A stretch of 62,399 bases of DNA from Candidatus Laterigemmans baculatus. GTDB taxonomy: Bacteria > Planctomycetota > Planctomycetia > Pirellulales > Pirellulaceae. The stretch spans positions 1-62,399 of the forward strand of contig NZ_WRPR01000051.1 of NCBI RefSeq assembly GCF_010367455.1, in the 5' to 3' direction. A model generated the notes under the pieces. The model worked only from the letters and a program-made list of their open reading frames with translations, did no database searches and was not told where the DNA came from. A program made the translations under genes and the position numbers. Below, one piece after another: positions 16,229 to 25,695 of the stretch (positions are counted from its first letter, which is position 1; each line of letters starts with the position of its first letter).

Positions 16229-17629
16229 CTAATATCCGATTCCGGCTCGGATGATGAAGGTGCTGTGGGGGTCAAAGTTGTCTTGCGGGTTCCGCTCGTA
16301 TTTGACCTCGCGGGCAAACACCCAACCCGCCTCGAGAAAGCCGGTGCGACGACCGGCGCGGATCAAATCACTGCGGCCCCACTCGAGCCCCAGCAATAGG
16401 CGGATGTCGTTGATGTCGACCGAGTCCTCTTCCCCGTCGGCACGCTTGATCGACCACGCCCCGCCGCCGAACTCGCCAGCCACATAGCCCCACGTGTCTT
16501 TGGTCCCCACGGTGCTCAGGTAGCGAGAAATCTTAGGGTTCGGAAAGAACAGATCCCAGCGGGAGTAGGGCGTTGGCTGCCAGAGCAGCCCGCCAGCGGG
16601 AATGATTTTGATGTCGTTGCGGTCGACGTACATCGCCCCCGCTTTGAGCGTCGCTCGCGGGGTGACGCGGAATTTGCCGAGCAGCTGCCCGCGAATCCGA
16701 AAACTATCGCTGTTGAATGTGTCGAAGTCGGTGAACACGCCCGTTCGCAGCCCCGCCTCGAGCCCCAGGATTTGGTTCGGATCCGACTGCCAGCCGAAAT
16801 CGACGAAGGCGTCGTAGGCTTGCCCGGGTAGATCGGCCGCGATGCCCGACGGCCCATCCCAGAGATGCAGCGAGAACGAAGGGAGTACGTACAGCGGCTG
16901 GCCGCTGTACAGAAAATTGGGAAAGGCAAAGGCGAGCGAGGCGTCGGTGGTGTTGATCCCCAGATCGCGGGCCTCATCGCCGCCGCCGAGCCAAGCATGC
17001 TGCAGCCGCGGCCCCTGGAAAAACTTGAGCGGCGCGAACTCGCCCGCGGAGTACGGCGCTCCATACGCCCCCGCTCCCATGCCGCCACCCATCAATCCGC
17101 CGGGGAACAGCACCGGCGGACCTTCACTGGGATAAATCGAAGGCGGATAGACCGGTGGATTGACCATCGGCGCCGTCGGCGGCGGGGCAAACGCGGTCGG
17201 TGGCGGAGCTCCGCCGTAACCCGTGGGGCCTCCGGGCAGGGCACCGAAAATCGAACCGGCGGTCGCTCCGCCCGGCACGGTCGCGACCGGCGGGATTGCC
17301 GGCTGCTGGGGCAGGGCGGGCTGATAAACGCCCGGCGTCCCCCCGCTGTGATACGGATCGTAGGTGGGGTTGCCGAGTGAGACCGACGGTGGCGTGGGGC
17401 TGGAGATGCTCGACCGCGAAGGAACCGGCGCCAGCTGCGTCATTGGCTGGCTGAGCGTCGACGGCGCACCGGGCTGCAGAGCGGGAGCCGAATTGACCGG
17501 CATCGGGCCGCTCGGCGAAGTGCCGTACTGCCCGGCCGCAAGCTGGGGGGCGACCGCCAAAGCGGTGACGCAGGCAGCTCGCAGCGCAATCTGTTTACTT
17601 CGGCACACCGAGACGATTCTCCCCAGCAA
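16229..17629 (-). CDS. Outer-membrane beta-barrel protein with Pro-rich N-terminal region
   Basis: This is a protein of unknown function, 466 residues, with a leader (about 1-33, ACVTALAVAPQLAAGQ). Residues about 35-190 are rich in Pro, Gly and Ala, including PPPTAFAPPPTAP. The remainder has alternating polar and aromatic strand patterns (YVLPSFSLHLW, RIRGQLLGKFRV, LKAGAMYVD, GFLEAGWVFAREV) and ends in FIIRAGIGY, a terminal aromatic residue as in beta-barrel sorting signals. The family may be a planctomycete barrel group, but I cannot name it with certainty. It is transcribed towards the Gfo/Idh gene, separated from it by repeat copies A1 and B1. Confidence 0.68.
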   Translation of the reverse strand: MLGRIVSVCRSKQIALRAACVTALAVAPQLAAGQYGTSPSGPMPVNSAPALQPGAPSTLSQPMTQLAPVPSRSSISSPTPPSVSLGNPTYDPYHSGGTPGVYQPALPQQPAIPPVATVPGGATAGSIFGALPGGPTGYGGAPPPTAFAPPPTAPMVNPPVYPPSIYPSEGPPVLFPGGLMGGGMGAGAYGAPYSAGEFAPLKFFQGPRLQHAWLGGGDEARDLGINTTDASLAFAFPNFLYSGQPLYVLPSFSLHLWDGPSGIAADLPGQAYDAFVDFGWQSDPNQILGLEAGLRTGVFTDFDTFNSDSFRIRGQLLGKFRVTPRATLKAGAMYVDRNDIKIIPAGGLLWQPTPYSRWDLFFPNPKISRYLSTVGTKDTWGYVAGEFGGGAWSIKRADGEEDSVDINDIRLLLGLEWGRSDLIRAGRRTGFLEAGWVFAREVKYERNPQDNFDPHSTFIIRAGIGY

Positions 17630-17696
17630 AACTCGAACGAATAAACGGGTTCGTACGAACCGGCCCGCTCGCCCGTCAAGATCAGCGGCGGGGGGA

Positions 17697-18674
17697 CTAC
17701 CGTTTCCGAGGAGCCTTGGGGTCGATCCCCATGTCGCGGAGCATCAGCTGCAGATCCTCCCAGGCGGCCCGCTTCGCTTCAGGGTTTCGCAGCAGATAGG
17801 CCGGGTGGTAGGTGACCAGGACTTTGCTGCTGCGATAGCGATGGAAGACGCCTCGCAGCCGCCCGACCGAAGCCGTGGTGTGCAGGAGCGCCCGGGCCGA
17901 GATCAGTCCCAGGCAGACGATGTACTCGGGCTGCAGAATCTCGAATTGCTGCTCAAAGTAGCCGCGGCAGTGCTCCACTTCGTCGAGCTGCGGATTGCGG
18001 TTCCCCGGCGGCCGGCACTTGATCGTGTTGAGGATGTAGACCTCTTCCCGCTGGAACGTGCAGGCTTCGATCATCTTGGTCAGCAGCTCTCCGGCGCGGC
18101 CGACGAACGGTCGCCCGCTGCGGTCTTCGTCCGCCCCCGGTGCCTCGCCGAAAAAGCAGACTCGCGGAGCCGGATTGCCTTCGCCGAACACGGTCTGCCG
18201 CCGCGACTGGACCAGCGCCGGACAGCGGGTGCAGAAGCTCACTTCGCTCGACAGCGCCGCGAGCTCCGCCTGGGCGTTGACCACTGGCAGGCGAGGCCGC
18301 GCGTAATTCTCCGGCCCATCGAGGACCGCCGCCGCCGGAGCCAGCCGTCCGCGGGGGGCCGCGGCGGTCGGCTCGCGGACATTCACCGGCCGAGCCACTT
18401 GGGGGGCGGCCGGTGAGGGACGCGTGGAGGGTGCTGCGTCGGGCCGTGCTGCGTCGGGCCGTGCTGCGTCGACCGTCGATGTGGGGGCCGGCGGTGTGGG
18501 GGCCGTTTCGAGCAGCAGGGGCAGCCCTGCGTTGGCGACCGCGGCGGCTGAGGGAAGATGGGTCAAGCCGATCCGCCCCAAGTGGGCCAGTAACCCCGCG
18601 GTGGCCGCCTGCAGTTCAGCAGCGTCCTCAAACCCAAACTCCGAGGGATCGACCGTTTCGGGAGCAGAACTCAT
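17697..18674 (-). CDS. Uracil-DNA glycosylase, family 4-like (4Fe-4S type)
   Basis: This 325-residue protein removes uracil from DNA. The C-terminal 200 residues hold the domain: CTRCPALVQSR with two cluster cysteines, GEAPGADEDRSGRPFVGRAG (motif 1), a KCRPPGNRNP cysteine, HCRGYF cysteine, and VTYHPAYLLRNP (motif 2). The first 125 residues are Ala/Pro-rich. Within them a 15-bp unit is repeated nearly three times (18431-18472), giving DAARP repeats. The start at 18674 has GAGG 3 nt upstream; an in-frame ATG at 18740 would extend into the gap before der. It is divergent from der across about 215 bp. Confidence 0.9.
   Translation of the reverse strand: MSSAPETVDPSEFGFEDAAELQAATAGLLAHLGRIGLTHLPSAAAVANAGLPLLLETAPTPPAPTSTVDAARPDAARPDAAPSTRPSPAAPQVARPVNVREPTAAAPRGRLAPAAAVLDGPENYARPRLPVVNAQAELAALSSEVSFCTRCPALVQSRRQTVFGEGNPAPRVCFFGEAPGADEDRSGRPFVGRAGELLTKMIEACTFQREEVYILNTIKCRPPGNRNPQLDEVEHCRGYFEQQFEILQPEYIVCLGLISARALLHTTASVGRLRGVFHRYRSSKVLVTYHPAYLLRNPEAKRAAWEDLQLMLRDMGIDPKAPRKR
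18431..18472 (-). repeat. In-frame 15-bp tandem repeat in the UDG gene
   Basis: The unit GTGCTGCGTCGGGCC (plus strand) occurs about 2.8 times and codes for DAARP repeats in the linker ahead of the glycosylase domain. Its length is a multiple of three, so the frame is kept. Confidence 0.85.
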
Positions 18675-18891
18675 AAGCCTCAGGGAATCGAAATCGGGAC
18701 CGGAACGCCGCCAGCAATGAGCGGGCGGGACGTGAGGCAACCGCGCTCAAAATTTCTCGCCGCGGTTTAATATACCGGGTGAGCGAACCCTGTCGTCGGG
18801 GCCGCCTCGGGCATACACTTAAAAACACGCGTTTCTCGCGTGCTCCCCCGTTTTCCCTTCTCTGACCGTTTGCTTCCCGCATCCACCCATC

Positions 18892-20259
18892 ATGGCCGTC
18901 CCTCAAGTCGTCGTCGTCGGACGTCCCAACGTCGGTAAAAGCAGTCTCTTCAATTGGCTGGCTCGCCGCCGCCTGGCGATCGTCGACGATTATGCGGGCG
19001 TCACCCGCGACCGTCTCACGACCTTGATCGAGCATGACGAGCGGTACTTCGAGCTGGTCGATACCGGAGGGATGGGGGTCGAGGATGCCGATAATCTGAC
19101 GGCCGACATCCGCTCGCAGATCGACGCGGCGATCGATTCGGCCGACGTGATCCTGTTCGTCGTCGACATCCGCTCCGGCCTGGTTCCGCTCGACGAGGAA
19201 GCGGCCGAGCGACTCCGCGGGATCGACCGTCCGGTGATTCTGGTCGTCAACAAAGCCGACCATGAAAAGCTCGATAGCGAAGCGGACGAGTTCTACAAGC
19301 TCGGACGCGGCCACATGATCTGCGTCAGCACCAAGCAGAACCGGGGCCGCGAGGAGCTGCTGGAGCTGATCAAGGAGCGGCTGCCCGAGGAATCGGGAGC
19401 CGAGGCGGAAGAAGAACCGCGGATGAAAGTGGCGATCGTCGGTCGCCGCAACGTGGGCAAGAGCACGTTCATCAATACGCTGGTCAAAGCCGAGCGGATG
19501 ATCGTCAGCGAAGTCGCCGGGACGACCCGCGACAGCGTCGACGTGCACTTCGAACTCGATGGCCAGCGATTTACGGCGATCGACACGCCGGGGCTGCGGC
19601 GGCGGCGAAGCGTCCGCACCGATTTGGAGTTCTACAGCACGCACCGCGCCCAGCGGTCGGTCCGCCGGGCCGACGTCGTGCTGATGTTCTTCGACGCCGC
19701 GGAAAAAACGAGCAAGGTCGACAAGCAACTGATCCAGTACATCACCGACAACCACAAGCCGGTGATTTTCGTGATCAACAAGTGGGACAAGCTGCAGGGT
19801 CAGATTCCGACCGAACGGTGGGTCCATTACCTGCACGCCCAGTTCCCGACGCTGCAGTACGCCCCGATCGCCTTCATCACCGGCCAGACAGGAAAGAACG
19901 TCAAGGCGCTGCTAAACCACGCGCAAATGCTGTTCAAGCAGTCGCGAACCCGCGTCGGCACCGGCCAGCTGAACCGCCTGATCCACGCGGCCCTCGAACG
20001 CAACCCGCCGCCGATGTACCAGAATCGCCGCCCCAAGATCTACTACGGGACGCAGGTCGGTACCGAGCCGCCGATGATCGTGCTGATGTGCAACGAGCCC
20101 GAGGGGTTCGCTAACAATTACCGCCGCTACCTGCTCGGCGTGCTCCGCGACCATCTGCCGTTCGGCGAAGTGCCGATCAAGCTGTACCTGCAGAAACGGC
20201 CCCACAACGAAGGGGACGAACCGAATCGTCCACCCAAGCAAGCCCGCGCGGAAACCTAA
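18892..20259 (+). CDS. der: Ribosome-associated GTPase Der (EngA)
   Basis: This 455-residue protein has two tandem GTPase domains and a C-terminal KH-like domain, the signature architecture of Der, required for 50S subunit maturation. Domain 1 has GRPNVGKSS (10-18), DTGG and NKAD. Domain 2 has GRRNVGKST (about 184-192), TTRDSV, DTPG and NKWD. The C-terminal part contains NPPPMYQNRRPKIYYGTQVG and PNNYRRY-like FANNYRRYLLGVLRD. The tail ends with a Pro/Arg/Lys-rich stretch. It starts at an ATG at 18892; a weak CCATC precedes it and there is no strong ribosome site. Confidence 0.96.
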   Translation: MAVPQVVVVGRPNVGKSSLFNWLARRRLAIVDDYAGVTRDRLTTLIEHDERYFELVDTGGMGVEDADNLTADIRSQIDAAIDSADVILFVVDIRSGLVPLDEEAAERLRGIDRPVILVVNKADHEKLDSEADEFYKLGRGHMICVSTKQNRGREELLELIKERLPEESGAEAEEEPRMKVAIVGRRNVGKSTFINTLVKAERMIVSEVAGTTRDSVDVHFELDGQRFTAIDTPGLRRRRSVRTDLEFYSTHRAQRSVRRADVVLMFFDAAEKTSKVDKQLIQYITDNHKPVIFVINKWDKLQGQIPTERWVHYLHAQFPTLQYAPIAFITGQTGKNVKALLNHAQMLFKQSRTRVGTGQLNRLIHAALERNPPPMYQNRRPKIYYGTQVGTEPPMIVLMCNEPEGFANNYRRYLLGVLRDHLPFGEVPIKLYLQKRPHNEGDEPNRPPKQARAET

Positions 20260-20331
20260 CGCACCGCCAAGCACCCTCCCCCCGGGCATTCGTCTCTACA
20301 CAAGTCCAAGGGCTAGAAAAGGCACAGCCAA

Positions 20332-20463
20332 TACCCTCCCCCCGGGAGGGTCGCGAGGAACGAGCGGGGAGGGTTTCTGCAACGGTGAGTTTCATTTCGG
20401 GCTATCGTCAGGGATTGCTCTCCCTCCCCTCGCTGACGCTCGACCCTCCCGGGGGGAGGGTAT
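20332..20463. repeat. Family D palindrome, copy 1
   Basis: The outer arms TACCCTCCCCCCGGGAGGGT and its complement at 20444-20463 flank CGAGCGGGGAGGG / CCCTCCCCTCG inner arms. A fragment of the same GC-rich core is at 20272-20287. It fills the 244-bp gap between the convergent der and GT4 genes. Related copies are at 34822-34863 and 38306-38432. Confidence 0.9.
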
Positions 20464-20503
20464 TGTCGAGGTATTCTGACCAAGCCCGGCAAGCCTAACG
20501 TAC

Positions 20504-21709
20504 TTACACCACCCGCCGGTAGACGCCGGCGGTGTGGTGGGCCATCGCCCGATCGGAGAACTGCTCGGCGTGTCTTCGCACAGCCGACTCGCTCAGCGCC
20601 TGCCAGTCGTACTCGCCCTCGACGAGCAACCGCAGCTGTTCGGCCAGGCTTTGCGGCGAGTTCGGTTCGGCCAGCAAGCCGTCGCGGCCATGGCGGATCG
20701 CTTCGGGAGTCCCTTCGACCCGCGTCGCTACGACCGGCAGTCCCGCGGCCATCGCTTCGAGCACGACCATCGGCATCCCTTCGCCGTAGAGGCTCGGCAG
20801 AACCATCGCGTCGAGCTCGGCGAGGGCGGCAGGCACGTCGCTGGCAAAGCCGCTCAGCTCGACCGCGTCCTCCAGGCCCAGCTCGCTGATCAACCGGCGA
20901 ATCGACGCTTCGTATTCAGCCGTCTCAAACGGGCCGATGCAGCGCAGGCGAACGTCGAGCTCCCGCTTCCGCAGCTCGACCAGAGCCCGCAGGGCTACCT
21001 CCAATCCTTTCCGCGGCCGCATCAGAGCCACCATGCCCAGCACCCAGCGGCCGCCGGGAGTGGGGATCTGCTGCCGCGGCGGACGGATTGCCGGAACACC
21101 ATTGGCAACGACACTGACGCGATCGGCCGCCCAGCCCTCGGCAATCATCTGCTTGCGGAGACTGTTCGAGACGGTGATGAGATGGGCGGCAGAGCGCAGC
21201 GACCACCGCTCAACCCAGTAGTTCAGCTGGTTTTGCAGCCAGCGGGATGAATCGTTCGCCGTGGGGCTGTGGACGTGGTAGATCCAGGGAACGTCCAGCC
21301 GCTTGGCGATTCGCGCGGCGACCATCGCGGACCGCGGTGTGTGGGCGTGCAGCAGCTGATAGCGTCGGGAGCCGACCGCAGCGAGGATCCGCCCCGCCAC
21401 GCCGAGATCGTAGCGGCTCCGCATCGGCACGGCGAACACCTCGCTCTCGTCCCGCGGGCATTGCTCGAGAAACCGGCCCGGCGTCAAACAAGCAAAGTCC
21501 GCCCGAAATCCCTCGCTCGGCAAACACCGCCCCAGATGCACCTGCACCCGCTCGGCTCCGGCAAAATGCTGGCCGTTGATGATGTGCAGGACCGAGACCG
21601 TCCCCTGCCGCACCGCTCCTTCACGCCCCCCCGGTACCGCTTCGGCAAAGTAGCTGTCCGCTGGAGACGGCGACGACGAAGCCAGGGAGGTGGGGATCGT
21701 TTGCGACAT
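20504..21709 (-). CDS. GT4-family glycosyltransferase
   Basis: This 401-residue GT-B fold glycosyltransferase has the N-terminal Rossmann domain beginning VSVLHIINGQHFAGAERV and LLHAHTPRS. The C-terminal domain has the nucleotide-sugar site GEGMPMVVLEAMAAGLPVVATRVEG with the E-x7-E motif typical of GT4. The acceptor is unknown; in this setting an extracellular or lipid-linked polysaccharide is plausible. It runs convergently to der across the family D palindrome and lies about 100 bp downstream of the amidohydrolase gene on the same strand. The low-complexity Ser/Pro N-terminus (1-20) may mean a slightly later start. Confidence 0.9.
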   Translation of the reverse strand: MSQTIPTSLASSSPSPADSYFAEAVPGGREGAVRQGTVSVLHIINGQHFAGAERVQVHLGRCLPSEGFRADFACLTPGRFLEQCPRDESEVFAVPMRSRYDLGVAGRILAAVGSRRYQLLHAHTPRSAMVAARIAKRLDVPWIYHVHSPTANDSSRWLQNQLNYWVERWSLRSAAHLITVSNSLRKQMIAEGWAADRVSVVANGVPAIRPPRQQIPTPGGRWVLGMVALMRPRKGLEVALRALVELRKRELDVRLRCIGPFETAEYEASIRRLISELGLEDAVELSGFASDVPAALAELDAMVLPSLYGEGMPMVVLEAMAAGLPVVATRVEGTPEAIRHGRDGLLAEPNSPQSLAEQLRLLVEGEYDWQALSESAVRRHAEQFSDRAMAHHTAGVYRRVV

Positions 21710-21815
21710 GAATAAGAACCGGGCAGGGGAGGATTGCGGCAGCGGGGTAGCAGCAACACTGCTCCCGCACTCCTTCCAACCCTAGCTCACTCGGATCGAC
21801 GCTTCGGCAAATCCG

Positions 21816-23153
21816 CTACTCCTTCGCCTCCCGCCACGCGGCCAACCGCTCGGCCACCCCGGGAATCAATTTCGCGGCGTTCTCGTGATAGATCTTCCGC
21901 AGCACGTCGTCGGGCAGATGCACGCCGTAAATCCGCCAAAAACCCTGCGGCGGGAACTCGTTCTCGGCGTACGGAAAGTACTCGTCGCGAGTTTCAAAGA
22001 ACCGCCAGTACAACCGGACGCGGGTTTCCGGCCACGGCCCATCGGTCCCGAACAGCACGCGGTCGGCATTGCGAATCAAAAAATCGCGAGCCGTGTAGGG
22101 CTGACGCCCGAGCTCCGATATGCGCGACGCCGGCTCGACCCACAGATTCGGATAATCGTCGAGCCACTTTTGGACGAGCCGCAGGTCTTCGGCCGAATTG
22201 GCCATGTGAGCTCCGATGAACTGCGTCTTCGGATGCCGAGCGATGACGCGGTTGCGGGCTTCGAGCAACTCCATCCGGGACGGAAAATCGCCGCCGTGGA
22301 AGTGCCAATCGGGATGCCGGCTGAGCTCTTCCCAGCGTTCGTTCTCCGGGCCGAGCGGCTCGAAGAAAGCGCTCGGGTCGGCCGTGTGGATCAACACCGG
22401 CAGCCCAGTTCGCCCGCACGCTTCCCAAATCGGATCCCAACGGGGGTCGTCGATGCGAAGCAATTTCCCTTCGGCGTCGCGGTACTCGAGCCCAAATCGC
22501 TTGAAGATTTTCAGCCCGCTGACGCCTCGCTCCGCCGCTTCGACCAGCCGCTCGGCGCTCCGCTCGGCCCACCCCGGGCGGTTACAGGCCCAAGTCGCCG
22601 GCTTGTCCGGATCGCCATCCCCCATCCAGTCGAGATTGGCGAACACGATGAACCGGTTGCGGTAGTCCTCCCAGAGGAAATCGAGGTGCTCCTCCAACTG
22701 CGAACCGAGCTGTCCATCGAGGCTGGCGCAGACCGCGATCCGGTTGCGATCCATCAGCGCCACGAAATCTTCCAGCGCCTGCTCGTTGTGCCGCTGGCGA
22801 TAGAACATGTGCGTGTGCACATCGACGACCGGAAAGCGAGCGATCGCGACCTGGGTCTCGGCCACCCGCAGTTGCGGCTGCGGGCGGAAATTCCGCAGCA
22901 ACAGTTCGCGTCCCGCGCGCCCATCGAGCGGTTCAGCGGGCGGTTCAGCCTCTTTCGCCGCTACTGGTTCACCGGTCGCTGCAGCGATATCGTCGGCGGC
23001 CGGAGGCGCTGCGGCTCGGGCGGCCGAGCAGTCCGCGAGGACTCCCCAGCTGCTGCCAAGCAGGAGCAGCAGCGAGAGGAACAGCCGCAGCGGCGGCTTG
23101 GACGCGGCGACAGAAAGCGGGCGGGCCGTTAGAATATGCACAGCGAAATACAC
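21816..23153 (-). CDS. Secreted amidohydrolase-family (TIM-barrel) hydrolase
   Basis: This 445-residue protein has a hydrophobic leader (about 22-42, LRLFLSLLLLLGSSWGVLAD) followed by an Ala/Pro linker, then an amidohydrolase-2 type barrel. Visible metal and catalytic motifs are VVDVHTHMF (HxH), VLIHTADPSAF, GAHMANSAEDL and the final FGTDGPWP, with an Asp in the expected place. The family includes decarboxylases and lactonases; the substrate is unknown. Uncharacterised secreted amidohydrolases are frequent in planctomycetes. It lies upstream of the GT4 gene on the same strand and is divergent from the kinase gene, with palindrome C1 in the shared upstream region. Confidence 0.83.
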   Translation of the reverse strand: MYFAVHILTARPLSVAASKPPLRLFLSLLLLLGSSWGVLADCSAARAAAPPAADDIAAATGEPVAAKEAEPPAEPLDGRAGRELLLRNFRPQPQLRVAETQVAIARFPVVDVHTHMFYRQRHNEQALEDFVALMDRNRIAVCASLDGQLGSQLEEHLDFLWEDYRNRFIVFANLDWMGDGDPDKPATWACNRPGWAERSAERLVEAAERGVSGLKIFKRFGLEYRDAEGKLLRIDDPRWDPIWEACGRTGLPVLIHTADPSAFFEPLGPENERWEELSRHPDWHFHGGDFPSRMELLEARNRVIARHPKTQFIGAHMANSAEDLRLVQKWLDDYPNLWVEPASRISELGRQPYTARDFLIRNADRVLFGTDGPWPETRVRLYWRFFETRDEYFPYAENEFPPQGFWRIYGVHLPDDVLRKIYHENAAKLIPGVAERLAAWREAKE

Positions 23154-23193
23154 CTAGCCTATAGGTAATCGAGTCATCAGAGCCCTAAAAGCT

Positions 23194-23325
23194 AGGCTCT
23201 GTCAGAAAACCCAGTGATTTCAGTCTTGTGAGCCGTAGGCGCTAGCCTCGGGCCTCGCAGCCCCGGAATTTTCGCTGCAGCACCCGCGGCTAGCGCCGTC
23301 GGCTCAGGGTTTTCTGACAGAGCCT
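23194..23325. repeat. Family C palindrome, copy 1
   Basis: The outer 19-bp arms AGGCTCTGTCAGAAAACCC and GGGTTTTCTGACAGAGCCT are perfectly inverted. An inner pair, GAGCCGTAGGCGCTAGC / GCTAGCGCCGTCGGCTC, has two mismatches. It occupies the 205-bp gap between the divergent amidohydrolase and kinase genes, so both promoters must lie within or beside it. Copy 2 is at 34872-35020. Confidence 0.92.
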
Positions 23326-23358
23326 ATCTTTGGGCCTACGCGTTGACCTTGGGACCGA

Positions 23359-25569
23359 ATGTCGGGCGATTATACCCAGCAACAGACGCTCGGAGAGCAA
23401 CTCGAAGCCGAGCGGCTGAGCCTGCAGGCCACGGCCCCACCAGCCGAGCTGCCCGGCTACCGCATGGAGCGTTTTTTGGGGGCCGGGGCGTTTGGCCAAG
23501 TCTGGGTCGGTCGCGACCTGAACACCGGGCGGCGGGTTGCCATCAAGTTCTACCTGCACCGCGGCGGCGTCAATTGGTCGCTGCTGGCCCGCGAAGTCAA
23601 GCACTTGGTCCAGCTCTCGGCTGACCGCCACATCGTGCAGGTCTTGGAAGTTGGCTGGGAAGCCGATCCGCCATTCTACGTGATGGAATATCTCGAGTCG
23701 GGGTCGCTCGAGGATTTGTTGGCGACCCGAGGCCGGCTCCCGATCGGGCAAGCGATTGAGCTGTTCTATGGGATCTGCATCGGGCTGAACCACTCGCACG
23801 GCAAAGGGGTGCTGCACTGCGACCTGAAGCCAGCGAACATTCTGCTCGACGAGGACTATCGGCCGCGGCTGGCCGACTTTGGCCAGAGCCGGATGTCGCA
23901 CGAGCAGACCCCGGCACTCGGGACGCTGTTCTACATGGCTCCCGAGCAAGCCGATTTGGAAGCGACTCCCGATGCCCGCTGGGACGTGTACGGCTTGGGG
24001 GCGATCCTATACCGGATCCTGACCGGCAACGCGCCGCACCGCACGGGTGAGCTGCTGCAGCGGATCGACACCGCGGGGAGCCTGCCGCGCCGCTTGGACC
24101 AGTACCGCGAGGCGATCCTCCGCGACGGGCCTCCGCGCGACCACCATCGGCGACGCGGCGTCGATCGCGCGCTGGCTCAGATCATCGACGGCTGTTTGGC
24201 GGTCGATCCCGAGAAGCGTTTTGCCAACGTTCAGCAAGTCATCGAGGCGCTCGACCACCGAGCGGCGGCGCGGCAGCGTCGTCCGCTGCTGTTGCTGGGG
24301 ATCGTCGGCCCGCTGCTGCTGTTGCTGATGACCGGGATCTTGATGACCCGGACCGTGCTCGAGACCCGGACCTCGGTCGCTTCGGCGCTCCGCGAGAGAG
24401 CGAACGAGTCGAACCGTTTGGCGGCCATGTTCGCCTCCCGCACGCTGGAGCTGGAACTCCGCAAATATTTTGAAGTCGTCCAGCGGGAGGCGAGTCGTCC
24501 AGAGTTCGAAACGCTCCTCCGCGAGCTGCTCCAAGATCCGGAGTTCAGCGAGCTGCGGGAGCGGATCGCCAGCGGCCAAGACGCCGAGCAAGCCCGCCAG
24601 ACGCTGCTCGACTCGCCAGCCCGCAAGCCGCTGCAGGAGTATCTCGACAGCCGGCTCGCGCTTTATGACGGCGCCGATTCCTACGGCAATAGTATCGACT
24701 TGGCGACGATGTTCCTGACCGACGACCTCGGCACGATGCTCGCCATCTCCTACGAATCGCCGGTCCGCCGCGAAGAGGACAGCGCGGGGCGGAACTTTGC
24801 TTTCCGTCCCTATTTCCATGGCGGCCACGAAGGGCTTCCGCCGGACACCGACCCGCACTCGGTCGAGCCGCTCCGCCGGACCTACCTCAGCCAACCCTTC
24901 TTCAGCACCGCCACCCAGCTCTGGAAGGTCGCCGTCAGCACCCCGATCTACCTCGATCCCGATCCGGCTCCCGGCCAGCCTCCCGACGGCGTGTTCGTCG
25001 CGACGACCAACCTCGGCGGCTTCGATTTGATGCGGACCCGCGGCCCAGCCCAGCTGAATCAGATCGCCACGCTCGTCGACGCCCGCCCCGGAGCCCTGCG
25101 GGGAACGATCCTCCAACACCCGCTGATCAACGACGCCCCGCAAGCGGCTGAGGCTTCGATGGACCAGCGATACCAGTTGGCCCCCGAAGTGCTCGACGGA
25201 CTGCTCTCGGGCGAGCGAGTGGATTACACCGATCCGCTCGTCGCGGCGCCGGGAGGAGAAGCTTATCGCGGCGCCTGGATCGCAGCGGTCCAGCCGGTCT
25301 CGCTGCCGCATGTCGATCCCACCGACCCGCAAGAATCGACCGACCTGCTGGTGCTGGTCCAATACCGCTGGAGCGAGATCATCGCCCCGGTCGGGGCGTT
25401 GGTGAACACGCTGCTCTGGTATGGGGTCGCCGCAGTGAGCGGGATCCTGCTGGTGATCTTCGTGCTCTGGCTCGTGGTCCGCCGCGTCGGCGACCAAAGC
25501 CGTCCGGCAGGTCCCGCGGAGGGCGAACACGCCCCACCGACCGACACCAAAACCCTCGCGGTGAAATAG
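23359..25569 (+). CDS. Membrane Ser/Thr protein kinase with extracytoplasmic dCache-like sensor
   Basis: This 736-residue protein has an N-terminal Hanks-type kinase domain (about 34-300): GAGAFGQV (41-48), catalytic lysine K63, HCDLKPAN (153-160, HRD changed to HCD), DFG (173-175) and APE. One membrane helix is at about 309-329. A large extracytoplasmic region (about 330-680) contains GRNFAFRPYFHG near 476-487, the pattern typical of dCache sensors, and a second helix is at about 683-707 before a short cytoplasmic tail. The order is the reverse of the usual sensor-kinase arrangement. A DUF4340-like or PASTA domain is absent. It is convergent with pheT across palindrome B2. Confidence 0.9.
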   Translation: MSGDYTQQQTLGEQLEAERLSLQATAPPAELPGYRMERFLGAGAFGQVWVGRDLNTGRRVAIKFYLHRGGVNWSLLAREVKHLVQLSADRHIVQVLEVGWEADPPFYVMEYLESGSLEDLLATRGRLPIGQAIELFYGICIGLNHSHGKGVLHCDLKPANILLDEDYRPRLADFGQSRMSHEQTPALGTLFYMAPEQADLEATPDARWDVYGLGAILYRILTGNAPHRTGELLQRIDTAGSLPRRLDQYREAILRDGPPRDHHRRRGVDRALAQIIDGCLAVDPEKRFANVQQVIEALDHRAAARQRRPLLLLGIVGPLLLLLMTGILMTRTVLETRTSVASALRERANESNRLAAMFASRTLELELRKYFEVVQREASRPEFETLLRELLQDPEFSELRERIASGQDAEQARQTLLDSPARKPLQEYLDSRLALYDGADSYGNSIDLATMFLTDDLGTMLAISYESPVRREEDSAGRNFAFRPYFHGGHEGLPPDTDPHSVEPLRRTYLSQPFFSTATQLWKVAVSTPIYLDPDPAPGQPPDGVFVATTNLGGFDLMRTRGPAQLNQIATLVDARPGALRGTILQHPLINDAPQAAEASMDQRYQLAPEVLDGLLSGERVDYTDPLVAAPGGEAYRGAWIAAVQPVSLPHVDPTDPQESTDLLVLVQYRWSEIIAPVGALVNTLLWYGVAAVSGILLVIFVLWLVVRRVGDQSRPAGPAEGEHAPPTDTKTLAVK

Positions 25570-25584
25570 AATCGCCTTTCGCTC

Positions 25585-25657
25585 ATCAGCCGCCACGCGC
25601 TAGCGTCCGCTTTCTGCGGAATTCGTGAGAACCGGACGCTAGCGCGTGGCGGCTGAT
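25585..25657. repeat. Family B palindrome, copy 2 (perfect)
   Basis: Perfect 25-bp arms, ATCAGCCGCCACGCGCTAGC followed by GTCCG and the inverse, enclose a 23-bp loop. It sits 15 bp past the stop of the kinase gene and 38 bp before the pheT stop, a convergent position suited to bidirectional termination. Confidence 0.94.
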
Positions 25658-25695
25658 GGATAAACAGGGGATTCGCGGCTGATGATTACCCGGGC

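Noticed and set aside
24007-25596. A minus-strand frame opposite the Ser/Thr kinase
   Set aside because: The kinase strand has all catalytic motifs; the opposite frame has none.
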